From assembly GCF_027947575.1 (NCBI RefSeq), contig NZ_CP116256.1, positions 8,246,001 through 8,310,000 of the forward strand: a stretch of DNA of 64,000 nt. The letters are read 5' to 3'. Positions 33,546 through 42,323 of the stretch are shown piece by piece. The notes beneath the pieces were generated by a model. The model was not told the origin of the DNA. It did no database searches and was given only the letters and a program-made list of their open reading frames with translations. A program made the position numbers and the translations under genes. The stretch's first letter is position 1; every line of letters starts with the position of its first letter. This stretch comes from Streptomyces rubrogriseus. Its GTDB lineage: Bacteria > Actinomycetota > Actinomycetes > Streptomycetales > Streptomycetaceae.

Positions 33546-34307
33546 GGCACTGCCGGACGCCCGGGCCACCACCTGGGCGCACAGGTCCCGGAGTTTGACG
33601 TTCCGGTCCTGTGAGGCCCGGCGCAGCCGCTCCAGGGCCCGGTGGGCGTCGATGCGCTCCCGGGCCATGAGCATGCCGACCGCCTGGTCTATGACGCTGC
33701 GGGAGAGCAGGGCGGTGCGCACGTCGGCCGCCGAGGCCTGCCGCCGTTCGATGCGCAGGGCCTCGTTCACCGCGTCCGCGGCCCGCTCCGCGAAGGCACG
33801 GGCCGCGTCCAGCCCCTGGGCCAGGGAACCGGGCACGAGGCCGTAGAGGTTGAGCGCCGCACCCGTCTCGCCCTCGATGGGCAGCGGCAGCGCCAGCACA
33901 CAGCGCACGCCGGTGGCCAGCGCGTACTCCGTGTACGCGGGCCAGCGCGTCTCCTCGGCCAGGTCGGCGGAGTACTTCGGGTCCCCCGACTCGGCGGCGT
34001 CCACGCAGGGGCCCGAGCCGTTCTCGTACTGGCGCAGGTCCAGGCCGCTGGGCAGGCCGGTGCTGCCCGCCAGCGTCATCAGCCGGTCGGCGCGGCGCAC
34101 CGTGACCGAGCAGGCCACGGCACCGGGCACCTGCACGACCGCCCGGTCGGTCAGATCACGCAGCAGGGTGTCGAGACCCTGGCTGCGGGCCATGGCGTGG
34201 TCGAGCGTGGCCGACATCCGGTCCGTGTCCGTCGCCCGGTCGACGTCCGTCGCCCGGTTCGTGTCCGCGTCTCGGCCCGTGTCCGTTTCCCTGGTCCGCG
34301 AGGTCAT
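33528..34307 (-). CDS. GAF-ANTAR domain regulator (first of a pair)
   Basis: The 259-residue protein begins with a Thr/Asp/Arg-rich repeat (RATDVDRATDTDR). A GAF domain follows (residues 40-190, ENGSGPCVDAAESGDPKYSA), then an ANTAR domain (LLSRSVIDQAVGMLMARERI, RRASQDRNVKLRDLCAQVV). ANTAR domains bind nascent RNA hairpins and prevent termination. It follows the second GAF-ANTAR gene by 18 bp, and its 3' end overlaps the yceI-like gene by 18 bp tail to tail. Confidence 0.92.
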   Translation of the reverse strand: MTSRTRETDTGRDADTNRATDVDRATDTDRMSATLDHAMARSQGLDTLLRDLTDRAVVQVPGAVACSVTVRRADRLMTLAGSTGLPSGLDLRQYENGSGPCVDAAESGDPKYSADLAEETRWPAYTEYALATGVRCVLALPLPIEGETGAALNLYGLVPGSLAQGLDAARAFAERAADAVNEALRIERRQASAADVRTALLSRSVIDQAVGMLMARERIDAHRALERLRRASQDRNVKLRDLCAQVVARASGSASHRGQ

Positions 34308-34325
34308 GACCGTACGGATGTCCCG

Positions 34326-35057
34326 TCACCGCTCGGTCACGCCTCTGCCGCCCGTACCCGAGTTGGCGTCGACGATGCGGCGGGCCAGGTCGCGCAGCTT
34401 CACGTTCTCGCGCTGGGAGGCCTTCACCAGGGACTCGAAGGCGCCGCCCGCGTCGATGTCCAGACGCTCCATCAGGATGCCGGTGGCCTGGCCGATCAGG
34501 TCCCGGGTGCGCATCGCCTCGGTGAGCTGCTCGCGCACGGTCGCCGAGTCCAGGGCGAGGGAGACGTGCGCGGTGAACAGCCGTCCGATGCGGGTGGCGT
34601 CCTCGTCGAAGGCCTGCGGCTTGCGGGCGTACGCGGTCAGCACGGTCAGCCGGCGCCGGTCGGCGCGCAGCCGCAGGGACAGCGTGGAGCGCAGGCCGAG
34701 CCCGGACAGGACGTTGCCGCCGCCGTCGGTCTCGCTGTCGTCCGTCCGCACCACGGGCGTGGTCCACAGGCGCTCCCAGTCCGGGTGCGGGGTGTGGCCG
34801 CCCTGCCGGGGATCGGCGGCAAACCGCACGGTCTCGTCGGTCCAGGCGAGGGAACGCAGCCGGCCGCCGCGCTGGATCTCCGAGATGGCCGCGTGCTCGG
34901 CCTCGGGCAGCAGGCGTACCGCCAGTGCGACGGCGGTGTTCATGGTGTCGCCGGGGGAGCCCGTCGCGTGCAGTTCACCGGCCGCGGCGGTCAGGGCTTC
35001 GGCCAGCTCGAAACCCACTGGAAAACGCGGCAAATCAGTAAATTCGGACGCAGCCAC
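34326..35057 (-). CDS. GAF-ANTAR domain regulator (second of a pair)
   Basis: I place the start at GTG 35057 (VAASEFTDLPRFPVGF) behind GAAGAGG, although the frame extends to 35147. The 243-residue protein has a GAF domain (residues 20-165, with EHAAISEIQRGGRLRSLAWT) and an ANTAR domain (MRTRDLIGQATGILMERLDI, VKASQRENVKLRDLARRIV). Both ANTAR copies keep the alanine/aromatic core but their GAF parts are dissimilar, so the pair may sense different cues and form heterodimers. Confidence 0.9.
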   Translation of the reverse strand: MAASEFTDLPRFPVGFELAEALTAAAGELHATGSPGDTMNTAVALAVRLLPEAEHAAISEIQRGGRLRSLAWTDETVRFAADPRQGGHTPHPDWERLWTTPVVRTDDSETDGGGNVLSGLGLRSTLSLRLRADRRRLTVLTAYARKPQAFDEDATRIGRLFTAHVSLALDSATVREQLTEAMRTRDLIGQATGILMERLDIDAGGAFESLVKASQRENVKLRDLARRIVDANSGTGGRGVTER

Positions 35058-35313
35058 CACGAACCTCTTCGGCAAGCGCGGCCTCACGGCCGTGCGCAGG
35101 AGAGCTCCGCAGCACATTCCCGACTGCGAGCACAGGACGAACAGCACTTTAGCTGCTCGGTTGCGTGCCGGTGACGCTCGGCCGACGGTCCGGGCGGGCC
35201 CGCGGCCGGGCGAGCGGCGCGCCTTCCGCGCCGCCCCGCCGCATGGTGCAATGGGGACCGGGTCAGGAAGCGGCCCGGCCGGAAGCCCGACGGACGTCTG
35301 TCAGGTGAGTGCT

Positions 35314-35724
35314 GTGACCTTCCTCCCCCAGCCCTGCGAGCCGTGTGAGCCGGGTGAACCGCCAGGGTGCGTCGTGCTCGCGATGCCCGGCGAGATCGAC
35401 TTCTGCAATGCCGCGGGGCTGCTGCCCCTGATCATGACCGCCGTGGAGCAGCGCTCCGACGGACTGCGCCTGCTCGTCCTGGATCTCTCCCCGACCAGTT
35501 TCATGGACTCCCAGGGCGTCCGCCTCGTCGCGGCCGTACGCCGCCGGCTGCCCGACCACGTTCCGCTGCGCGTGGTGGCCGTCCCGAAGGGCGTACCGAG
35601 CCGCGTCCTGGAACTCTCCAACCTGCGCCGCGACGTGCCGGTCCACGACAACCTCGCGGAGGCGCTGCGCACCGCGAGCGGGATCGCCGGGAGCGGGACG
35701 GCGGGGAGCGGCACGGCGGCCTAG
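35314..35724 (+). CDS. STAS-domain anti-sigma factor antagonist
   Basis: STAS antagonists bind anti-sigma kinases and are switched by serine phosphorylation. The 136-residue protein has the STAS core VVLAMPGEIDFCNAAGLLPL, LLVLDLSPTSFMDSQGVRLV with the target Ser in MDSQG, and VSRVLELSNLRRDVPVHDNL-like end. I chose GTG 35314 because AGGTGA sits 5 nt upstream; GTG 35305 is an alternative. No anti-sigma kinase gene is adjacent. Divergent from the GAF-ANTAR pair, hinting at a stress-signalling cluster. Confidence 0.88.
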   Translation: MTFLPQPCEPCEPGEPPGCVVLAMPGEIDFCNAAGLLPLIMTAVEQRSDGLRLLVLDLSPTSFMDSQGVRLVAAVRRRLPDHVPLRVVAVPKGVPSRVLELSNLRRDVPVHDNLAEALRTASGIAGSGTAGSGTAA

Positions 35725-35733
35725 GCTGGCGGC

Positions 35734-36204
35734 ATGGCACCGAACATCGCGACGAACACCCGTGTCTCACTGGACGAGTTGCTGGACTTCGTACGCCCCC
35801 GGCACCGGGCGATCCTGCTCACCCGGCGGGCCGACGGCAGCCCCCAGGGCTCGCCGCTGACCTGCGGGGTCGACGACGCCGGCCGGATCGTCGTCTCGAC
35901 CTACCCCGAGCGGGCCAAGACCCGCAACGCGCGCCGCGACCCGAGGGTCAGCCTCATCGTGCTCAGCGACGAGTGGAACGGCCCGTGGGTCCAGATCGAC
36001 GGCACCGCGGAGGTCATCGACGCGCCGGACTCCGTGGAGCCGCTCGTGGAGTACTTCCGCAACATCTCCGGCGAGCACCCCGACTGGGACGAGTACCGGC
36101 GGGCCATGGTCAAGCAGGGCAAGTCCATCGTCCGGGTGACACCGGAGAAGTGGGGGCCGGTGGCGACGGGCGGTTTCCCGGCGCGGCTGGCGGCGGACGA
36201 CTAG
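35734..36204 (+). CDS. PPOX-class F420/FMN-dependent enzyme
   Basis: A 156-residue split-barrel flavin/deazaflavin enzyme: RPRHRAILLTRRADGSPQGS at the N-terminus, VSTYPERAKTRNARRDPRVS (cofactor-binding block) and WVQIDGTAEVID. The pattern fits the F420-dependent PPOX family common in actinobacteria. The ATG lies 6 nt after TAGGCT (35722-35727), which overlaps the STAS stop codon, so it can have its own leaderless transcript. Confidence 0.9.
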   Translation: MAPNIATNTRVSLDELLDFVRPRHRAILLTRRADGSPQGSPLTCGVDDAGRIVVSTYPERAKTRNARRDPRVSLIVLSDEWNGPWVQIDGTAEVIDAPDSVEPLVEYFRNISGEHPDWDEYRRAMVKQGKSIVRVTPEKWGPVATGGFPARLAADD

Positions 36205-36273
36205 GGCCTGCCCCGGAGGCCGCACACCGGGCTGGACCGTCGGCGCCGGAGGGAACGGCCGGCGCCGGGTCGG

Positions 36274-37032
36274 TCAGGCCTGTTCGACCATCGCGTCGAT
36301 GCCCGCGACGAGCAGGTCGAGGGCGAACTCGAAGTCCCGGTCCAGCATCTCCGCCACGGTGTCGCCGCCCCGGGCCGCCATGATGTCCTGCGCGTCCTCG
36401 ATGACGCCCGCGGTGTCCGGCACCTCGGTCACCGCGGTCATCGAGTCCTGGAAGTACTCCTCCGGACTCAGCCCGGTGTCCGCCACCCGGGCGAGGAAGC
36501 GGCCCTCGATGGTGCCGTAGCCGTAGACGAACTGGAAGACGGCCGAGATGGCGCCGGTCAGGCGGTGCGCGGGCAGCCCGCTGCGGCGCACGACGTTCTG
36601 CACCGCGCGGGAGAAGGCCAGCGAGTGCGGCCCGATGTTGAGGTAGGTGCCGACCAGCCGGGACGACCAGGGATGGCGCACCAGCAGCGCCCGGTTCTCC
36701 CGCGCCAGGGCCCGCAGCTCCTCGCGCCAGTCGAGCCCGGCGTCCGGGTCCGGGTGGCGCAGCTCGCCGAAGACGGCGTCCAGGGCTAGCTCGAGCAGCT
36801 GGTCCTTGGTGTCGACGTACCAGTACACGGACATGGCGGTGACGTTCAGCTCGGCGGCCAGGCGGCGCATCGAGAACCCCGTCAGGCCCTCGGCGTCCAG
36901 CAGCCGGACGGTGACCCCGGTGATCCGGTCCCGGTCGAGCCCGGACGGCTGCCCCCCACGGCGACCGCCGCGCCGCCCCTCCCCCGACAGCCACACGCTG
37001 TCCCGCGGCCCCTCCCGCCCTGCCTTCGCCAT
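36274..37032 (-). CDS. TetR-family repressor of the adjacent MFS exporter
   Basis: The 252-residue protein has a basic, Gly/Arg-rich N-terminus and then the TetR HTH (GVTVRLLDAEGLTGFSMRRL, AAELNVTAMSVYWYVDTKDQ). The C-terminal ligand-binding domain is of the TetR_C type (LARENRALLVRHPWSSRLVG, AISAVFQFVYGYGTIEGRFL). It is transcribed in the same direction as the MFS gene and 162 bp downstream of it. The likely operator is the 39-bp palindrome at 38704-38742. Confidence 0.9.
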   Translation of the reverse strand: MAKAGREGPRDSVWLSGEGRRGGRRGGQPSGLDRDRITGVTVRLLDAEGLTGFSMRRLAAELNVTAMSVYWYVDTKDQLLELALDAVFGELRHPDPDAGLDWREELRALARENRALLVRHPWSSRLVGTYLNIGPHSLAFSRAVQNVVRRSGLPAHRLTGAISAVFQFVYGYGTIEGRFLARVADTGLSPEEYFQDSMTAVTEVPDTAGVIEDAQDIMAARGGDTVAEMLDRDFEFALDLLVAGIDAMVEQA

Positions 37033-37194
37033 GCGCGCCTACCTCGCTCTCACCGTCACCGGTCATGCTAGGCGCCCCTGAAAGGGGCGCGGGGCGTGAC
37101 GATATGCGGCTCCGCCGCGCGGGCGCGACCAGCCCCGGCCGACCCGCGGCCGTGAACATGCCCCCACTCCCCGCCCCCTCAGGCACCCGCCCCC

Positions 37195-38703
37195 TCAGCC
37201 GCCCACCCGCTCCGCCCGCCGCAACAACACCGCCGCCACCACTCCGCCCAGCAGCACCGCCACCGCTCCCACCAACTGGCTGCTCTCCACTCCGGAGGAG
37301 AACGCGTCCAGGACCCGGTCCCGCTCCCCCTCTCCCCGCGCCGAGGCCAACGCCGCCGGCAGCGACGTCGCCGCGACCGGCGCCAGCGCCGCGAACCGGG
37401 AGTTCAGCACCGCCCCGAGGACGGCCACGCCCAGCCCGTTGCCGAACTCGGCCAGCGTGCCGTTGACGCCCGCGCCGACCCCGGCCTTGGCCGGCGGGAT
37501 CGCGCTCATCAGCGCGTGGGCCATCGCCGGGTTGCCGAGCGCGCACCCCACGCCGATCAGCAGCAGTCCCAGCAGCGTGCCGGCGTAGCCGTGCCCGGTC
37601 AGCGTGGCGATGGCCACCAGGCCCGCCGCCATCAGCACCATGCTCAGCAGCACCGCCACCGGCGTGCCGAGCCTGGCCAGCCACTTCGCCGCCACCCCGG
37701 AGAAGTTCAGCAGCACCACCGTCAGGGCCAGCGGCGCGGTCCGCAGCCCGGCCTCCAGCGGGCCGTACCCGAGCACGAACTGCAGGTGCTGGGTGAGCAG
37801 GAACAGCGCACCGCCCATGCCGAAGGTGATCAGCACGAGACCGGCCACCGCGCCGGTGAACCGCTGGTCGCGGAAGAAGGTGAGGTCGAGCATCGGGTAC
37901 GGGACGCGGCTCTCCCAGTAGGCGAAGAGCGCGAGCACGCCCACGGCGACGGCGGCGGTGGCCAGGACCCGGCCCGACGTCCAGCCGTGCTCCGGGCCGG
38001 AGATGATCGCGTAGACGAGCGCGGCCATGCCGATCGTGGAGAGGAGGGCGCCGAGCAGGTCGGGGCGGTCGCCCTGCCGGTTCTTCGACTCCGGGACCAG
38101 GGTCACGACCGCGACCAGGCCGAGGGCCACCACCGGCAGGTTGATCAGGAAGATCGCACCCCACCAGAAGTGGTCCAGCACGAAGCCGCCGATCAGCGGC
38201 CCGCAGGCGAAGCCGAGCGCGCTGACCGCGCTCCAGATGCCGATGGCCTTGGCGTGCTCGGCGGGCGCGAAGATCTGCATGACCACGGCCAGCGTGGTGG
38301 TCAGCAGCAGGGCACCGCCGACGCCCATGCCGGCCCGCGCCGCGATCAACTGCTCGGTGGTCTCCGCGAGCCCGGCCGCCAGCGAGCCGGCCCCGAACAG
38401 GGCGAGGCCGGTGGCCAGCATCTTCTTGCGGCCGTACCGGTCGGCCGCGCTGCCCGCGGTGAGCAGCAGGCCGGACTGGACCAGCGAGTAGGCGTTGATC
38501 ATCCACTGGATGTCGGAGGTGGCCGCGCCCAGCTCGTTGGTGAGCGAGGGGATGGCCACGTTCAGCACGGTGTTGTCCAGGACCACCGTGAGCTGGGCGA
38601 GGCTGATGACGCCGAGGATCAGCCAGCGCTGCGGGTGGCCCTGGACCGGGGGTGCGGGTTCCCGTTCGCGTTCCTCGGCGGATTCCTGGGGTGACGTCGA
38701 CAT
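37195..38703 (-). CDS. DHA2-type MFS multidrug exporter (EmrB/QacA family)
   Basis: The 502-residue protein has 14 predicted spans: VVLDNTVLNVAIPSLTNELG, SAADRYGRKKMLATGLALFG (motif A), RAGMGVGGALLLTTTLAVVM, and FACGPLIGGFVLDHFWWGAI (motif C). Such pumps export drugs in exchange for protons. The start ATG 38703 abuts a perfect 39-bp operator; the -10-like TATACG ends 9 nt before the ATG, so the mRNA has little or no leader. The partner TetR gene lies downstream. Confidence 0.93.
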   Translation of the reverse strand: MSTSPQESAEEREREPAPPVQGHPQRWLILGVISLAQLTVVLDNTVLNVAIPSLTNELGAATSDIQWMINAYSLVQSGLLLTAGSAADRYGRKKMLATGLALFGAGSLAAGLAETTEQLIAARAGMGVGGALLLTTTLAVVMQIFAPAEHAKAIGIWSAVSALGFACGPLIGGFVLDHFWWGAIFLINLPVVALGLVAVVTLVPESKNRQGDRPDLLGALLSTIGMAALVYAIISGPEHGWTSGRVLATAAVAVGVLALFAYWESRVPYPMLDLTFFRDQRFTGAVAGLVLITFGMGGALFLLTQHLQFVLGYGPLEAGLRTAPLALTVVLLNFSGVAAKWLARLGTPVAVLLSMVLMAAGLVAIATLTGHGYAGTLLGLLLIGVGCALGNPAMAHALMSAIPPAKAGVGAGVNGTLAEFGNGLGVAVLGAVLNSRFAALAPVAATSLPAALASARGEGERDRVLDAFSSGVESSQLVGAVAVLLGGVVAAVLLRRAERVGG

Positions 38704-38742
38704 GTTGTACAGCGTATAGGAGAGCCCTATACGCTGTACAAC
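38704..38742 (-). promoter_or_regulatory. TetR operator overlapping the MFS promoter
   Basis: GTTGTACAGCGTATAGG and its exact reverse complement flank a 5-bp spacer (AGAGC). On the minus strand the palindrome itself contains TTGTAC (38741-38736), a 17-nt spacer and TATACG (38718-38713), then 9 nt and the ATG. A bound repressor would cover the whole promoter. Confidence 0.85.
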
Positions 38743-38764
38743 GGTTTCCCGTCCGGGACGGCGG

Positions 38765-40978
38765 TCAGGCCGTCGGCGACGTCAGGTCGTAGAAGGTGGC
38801 CGAGCCGACCGTGACCTCCTTGAAGTTGTCCTCGACCCATGAGGTGATCTGGGACGCGCTACCGGAGTCGCCGCCCATGCCACCCCCCGCGCCGCCACCG
38901 ATGAAGTAGTGGATCCGGCCGTCCGCCACGTACTTCTTGAACTGGGCCAGGGTCGGCGACGGGTCGGTGCCGTTGAAGCCGCCGATCGCCATCACCGGGG
39001 CGCCGGTGCCGAGCTGGTAGCTCGCGGCGTTCTGGGAGCCGATCGCGGCGGCGGCCCAGGTGTACGCGTCGGCGTCGGTCTCCAGCAGCTTCTTCGCCTC
39101 GGAGCCCACTTCGGCGCCGTTGAGCAGGCCGCCCATGCCGCCGCCGCCCGCGCCCGTACGGCCGCCCTCGCCGGTCGGGCCGCCGGCCGGACCGCCGTTC
39201 TGGCCGTTCGGTGCCTGGCCGTTGGGCGTCTGGCCGTTCTGGTTGGTGCCTCCGGCGCCCGGAGCGGTGCCGCCGCCGGGGAAGCCGCCGCCACCGGGCC
39301 CGCCCTGTCCCTGTCCCTGTCCTTGTCCCTGACCCTGACCCTGACCAGGGGGGTTCCCGCCGCCCGGGAAGCGGCCGCCGCCGGGGCCGCCGCCCATGCT
39401 CGCGCCGGCCGGACCGGCCGTGACGATGGAGCCGCTGTGCCCCTCCCGCACGGTGCTCAGCGTGTACGCGGTGGGTGCGGCCAGCGCGGCCACGAGTCCG
39501 AGGCCCGCCGCCGCGAGGGCGGTCCGCCTCCCCAGCCGCCCCGCGAAGACCAGCCCCAGCGCGGCGACCAGGCCGCCGACCAGGACCGGCACCTTCAGCC
39601 AGGGGAGGTAGTCGGGCGTCCGGTTGAGCAGCACGTATCCCCAGGCCGCGCTCGCCGTGACGGCGGCGGCGAGGGCGATCGACGCCCAGGGCCGCTCGCG
39701 GCGTTCCCACAGCGTCGCGGCGCCCATGCCGGTCACGGCCGCCAGGTACGGCGCGAGGGCCACCGTGTAGTACTGGTGGAAGATGCCGGCCATGTAGCTG
39801 AAGACGGCCGCCGTCATCAGCAGCGAGCCGCCCCAGACCAGGAAGGACGCGCGTGCTCCGTCCGTGCGGGCGGCGCGGCGGGTGGCGACCAGGCCCGCGA
39901 CGAGCAGGATCAGGGCGGCCGGGAGCAGCCAGGAGATCTGGCCGCCGATCTCCGAGTTGAACATCCGGTCCCAGCCGGTCTCGCCCCACTGTCCGCCACC
40001 GCCGCCGCCCATGCCGCCGCCCCCGCCGCCGACGCTGCCGGTCTCCTCGCCGTTGAGGCGGCCGAGGCCGTTGTAGCCGAAGGTCAGCTCCAGGAAGCTG
40101 TTGTTCTGCGAGCCGCCGATGTACGGGCGGGACGACGCCGGCCACAGCTCGACGACCGCGACCCACCAGCCGCCGGAGACGACGATCGCGGCGGTCGCCA
40201 GCGCGAGCTGGCCGAGGCGCTTCCTGAGCCGCACCGGCGCGCAGACGCCGTAGACCAGGGCGAGGGCGGGCAGGATCAGGAAGGCCTGGAGGGTCTTCGC
40301 CAGGAACGCGAAGCCGATCGCCGCGCCCGCCCAGACCAGCCACTTGCTCCGGCCGTCCTCCAGCGCCCGTACGACGAGGTAGCAGGCGACGGACATCAAC
40401 AGGGCGAGGAGCGCGTCCGGGTTGTTGAACCGGAACATCAGCGCGGCGACGGGCGTGAGCGCGAGCACGGCGCCCGCGATCAGTCCGGCCGCGGGGCTGA
40501 ACCGGCGGCGGACGGCCGCGTACACGACGGCGACCGTGCCCACCCCCATGAGCACCTCGGGCACGAGGATCGACCAGGAGGAGAGGCCGAAGATCCGCAC
40601 CGCCAGCGCCATCGGCCACAGCGCGGCCGGGGGCTTGTCGACGGTGATGGCGTTGCCCGCGTCGAGCGAGCCGAAGAAGAACGCCTTCCAGGACTGGCTG
40701 CCCGCCTGTACGGCCGCCGAGTAGAAGGAGTTGGCGTAGCCGGAGGCGCTCAGGTTGTAGAGGTAGAGGAGGGCGGTGGCCAGCAGGAGGCCGAGGAAGG
40801 CTGGGCGTACCCAGCGGGGGTCCTCGGGGCGGCCGCGCCAGACCCGGGCGAGCCGGGGCCGCCGCGAAGGCCGGGGCTGCCGGTGGGCGGGCGGCGCCGC
40901 GGACGGCGGTCCCCCGTCCTCGCCGACGGGGGTGGGCGTGCCGTCGGCGTGCGTGGTCGGGTCGTAGTGCGTCGTCAT
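38765..40978 (-). CDS. GT39/ArnT-like membrane glycosyltransferase
   Basis: The 737-residue protein has a Pro/Arg-rich cytoplasmic start, then about twelve membrane segments from residue 65. The PMT_2-type catalytic loop is GNAITVDKPPAALWPMALAV, followed by ALMFRFNNPDALLALLMSVA. Such enzymes move a sugar from a polyprenyl carrier to an acceptor outside the membrane. Residues about 525-620 are Gly/Gln-rich repeats (GQGQGQGQ), and a conserved outer domain follows (AYTWAAAAIGSQNAASYQLG, VADGRIHYFIGGGAGGG). It overlaps the GT2-GtrA gene by ATGA, so the pair is an assembly line. Confidence 0.92.
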   Translation of the reverse strand: MTTHYDPTTHADGTPTPVGEDGGPPSAAPPAHRQPRPSRRPRLARVWRGRPEDPRWVRPAFLGLLLATALLYLYNLSASGYANSFYSAAVQAGSQSWKAFFFGSLDAGNAITVDKPPAALWPMALAVRIFGLSSWSILVPEVLMGVGTVAVVYAAVRRRFSPAAGLIAGAVLALTPVAALMFRFNNPDALLALLMSVACYLVVRALEDGRSKWLVWAGAAIGFAFLAKTLQAFLILPALALVYGVCAPVRLRKRLGQLALATAAIVVSGGWWVAVVELWPASSRPYIGGSQNNSFLELTFGYNGLGRLNGEETGSVGGGGGGMGGGGGGQWGETGWDRMFNSEIGGQISWLLPAALILLVAGLVATRRAARTDGARASFLVWGGSLLMTAAVFSYMAGIFHQYYTVALAPYLAAVTGMGAATLWERRERPWASIALAAAVTASAAWGYVLLNRTPDYLPWLKVPVLVGGLVAALGLVFAGRLGRRTALAAAGLGLVAALAAPTAYTLSTVREGHSGSIVTAGPAGASMGGGPGGGRFPGGGNPPGQGQGQGQGQGQGQGGPGGGGFPGGGTAPGAGGTNQNGQTPNGQAPNGQNGGPAGGPTGEGGRTGAGGGGMGGLLNGAEVGSEAKKLLETDADAYTWAAAAIGSQNAASYQLGTGAPVMAIGGFNGTDPSPTLAQFKKYVADGRIHYFIGGGAGGGMGGDSGSASQITSWVEDNFKEVTVGSATFYDLTSPTA
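39301..39350 (-). repeat. 6-bp tandem repeat encoding Gly-Gln
   Basis: About eight copies of CCTGTC/CCTGAC encode a (Gly-Gln)n run in the extracytoplasmic linker of the glycosyltransferase. Slippage would keep the frame. Confidence 0.8.
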
Positions 40979-42309
40979 CGGGCGTCGCTCCAGGTGCGAT
41001 GCGGGTCGGGAAGGTGCGGGTCCGGAAGGTGGGGGTCCGGAAGGTGGGGGTCCGGCGTGTGGGTCGTGGGCTGCGCGTCCGGGAACACCCAGGCGCGGAA
41101 GAGCAGGAAGCGCAGCACGGTGGCGGCGAGGTTGGCGGCGATCAGCACCGCCAGCTCGGTGGAGTGGTCCGGGTGGGCGGTCGCCGCGCTCAGGGCCGCC
41201 AGCGAACCGCTGGTCAGCGCCAGGCCGATGCCGAAGACGACCAGCCCCTGCGCCTGGTGCCGCACGGCGCCGCCCCGGCCCCGCACCCCGAAGGTCAGCC
41301 GCCGGTTGGCGGCGGTGTTGGCGACCGCCGAGACCAGCAGCGCGAGCGCGTTGGCGAGCTGGGAACCGGCGAAGTGCCGGAAGCCGCTGTAGAGGAGCAG
41401 GTAGAAGAGGGTGGACAGGGCGCCGACCACGCAGAAGCCGACGAGCTGCCGGGCCAGTCCCTGCGGTACGCCGGTCAGGTCGCGGTCGCGCGGATCGTCG
41501 CCGAAGGGGCGGGCCAGCCGGTCCAGGGGGAGGGAACCGGTGGCCAGGGCCCTGCCGACCCGCCACACGCCCTTGAGGTCCTCGGTCGCCGTCCGCACGA
41601 TGTGCACGGTGGAGTCCGGGTCGTCGACCCAGTCGACGGGCACCTCGTGGATCCGGCACCCGGCGCGTTCGGCCAGCACCAGCATCTCGGTGTCGAAGAA
41701 CCAGCCGGTGTCCTCCACCAGCGGCAGCAGCACCTGGGCCACGTCCCGGCGGATGGCCTTGAAGCCGCACTGGGCGTCGGAGAAGCGGGCCTGGAGGGAG
41801 CCGCGCAGGATGAGGTTGTAGGTGCGGGAGATGAACTCCCGTTTGGCCCCGCGCACCACCCGTGAGCTGCGGGCGAGCCGGGAGCCGATCGCGAGGTCCG
41901 AGTGGCCGGAGATCAGCGGCGCCACCAGCGGCAGCAGCGCGTTCAGGTCGGTGGAGAGGTCCACGTCCATGTAGGCGAGGACCGGGGCGTCCGAGGCCGA
42001 CCAGACGGTCCGGAGGGCCCGGCCGCGCCCCTTCTGCTCCAGCCGGACCGACCTGACCGCCGCGAGGTCGGCCGCCAGACGGGCCGCGACCCGCGGGGTG
42101 CCGTCCGTGGAGGCGTTGTCGGCGACCGTGATGCGGAAGGCGTAGGGGAACGTCCGGTTGAGGTGCTCGTGCAGTCTCCGGACGCACGGCCCGAGGTCCT
42201 TCTCCTCGTTGTAGACGGGGACCACTACGTCCAGGACAGGCGTACCGGCTCCTGCGGCCGGGAGGTGCTCCCGCGCCGGCAGGGAGCCGGGAGAAGAGTC
42301 GGTTCGCAT
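40975..42309 (-). CDS. GT2 glycosyltransferase fused to a GtrA-like membrane domain
   Basis: Residues 20-265 are a dolichyl-phosphate-mannose-synthase-like GT2 domain: LDVVVPVYNEEKDLGPCVRR, ITVADNASTDGTPRVAARLA, and the DxD-type YMDVDLSTDLNALLPLV. Residues 300-425 form a four-span GtrA-like domain (QLVGFCVVGALSTLFYLLLY, LLVSAVANTAANRRLTFGV). The product is probably a polyprenyl-phosphate sugar that the GT39 enzyme uses. The C-terminus has four LPDPH repeats (DNA 40999-41060). ATG 42309 starts 15 bp after the kinase gene's stop, so it follows the two-component genes closely. Confidence 0.93.
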   Translation of the reverse strand: MRTDSSPGSLPAREHLPAAGAGTPVLDVVVPVYNEEKDLGPCVRRLHEHLNRTFPYAFRITVADNASTDGTPRVAARLAADLAAVRSVRLEQKGRGRALRTVWSASDAPVLAYMDVDLSTDLNALLPLVAPLISGHSDLAIGSRLARSSRVVRGAKREFISRTYNLILRGSLQARFSDAQCGFKAIRRDVAQVLLPLVEDTGWFFDTEMLVLAERAGCRIHEVPVDWVDDPDSTVHIVRTATEDLKGVWRVGRALATGSLPLDRLARPFGDDPRDRDLTGVPQGLARQLVGFCVVGALSTLFYLLLYSGFRHFAGSQLANALALLVSAVANTAANRRLTFGVRGRGGAVRHQAQGLVVFGIGLALTSGSLAALSAATAHPDHSTELAVLIAANLAATVLRFLLFRAWVFPDAQPTTHTPDPHLPDPHLPDPHLPDPHRTWSDAR

Positions 42310-42323
42310 GGGACCGACTCTTC

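Noticed and set aside
38720..38742. CRISPR-like or mobile-element terminal repeat interpretation of the 39-bp palindrome
   Set aside because: It is single, lies exactly on a promoter beside a TetR/MFS pair, and no transposase or target duplication is present.
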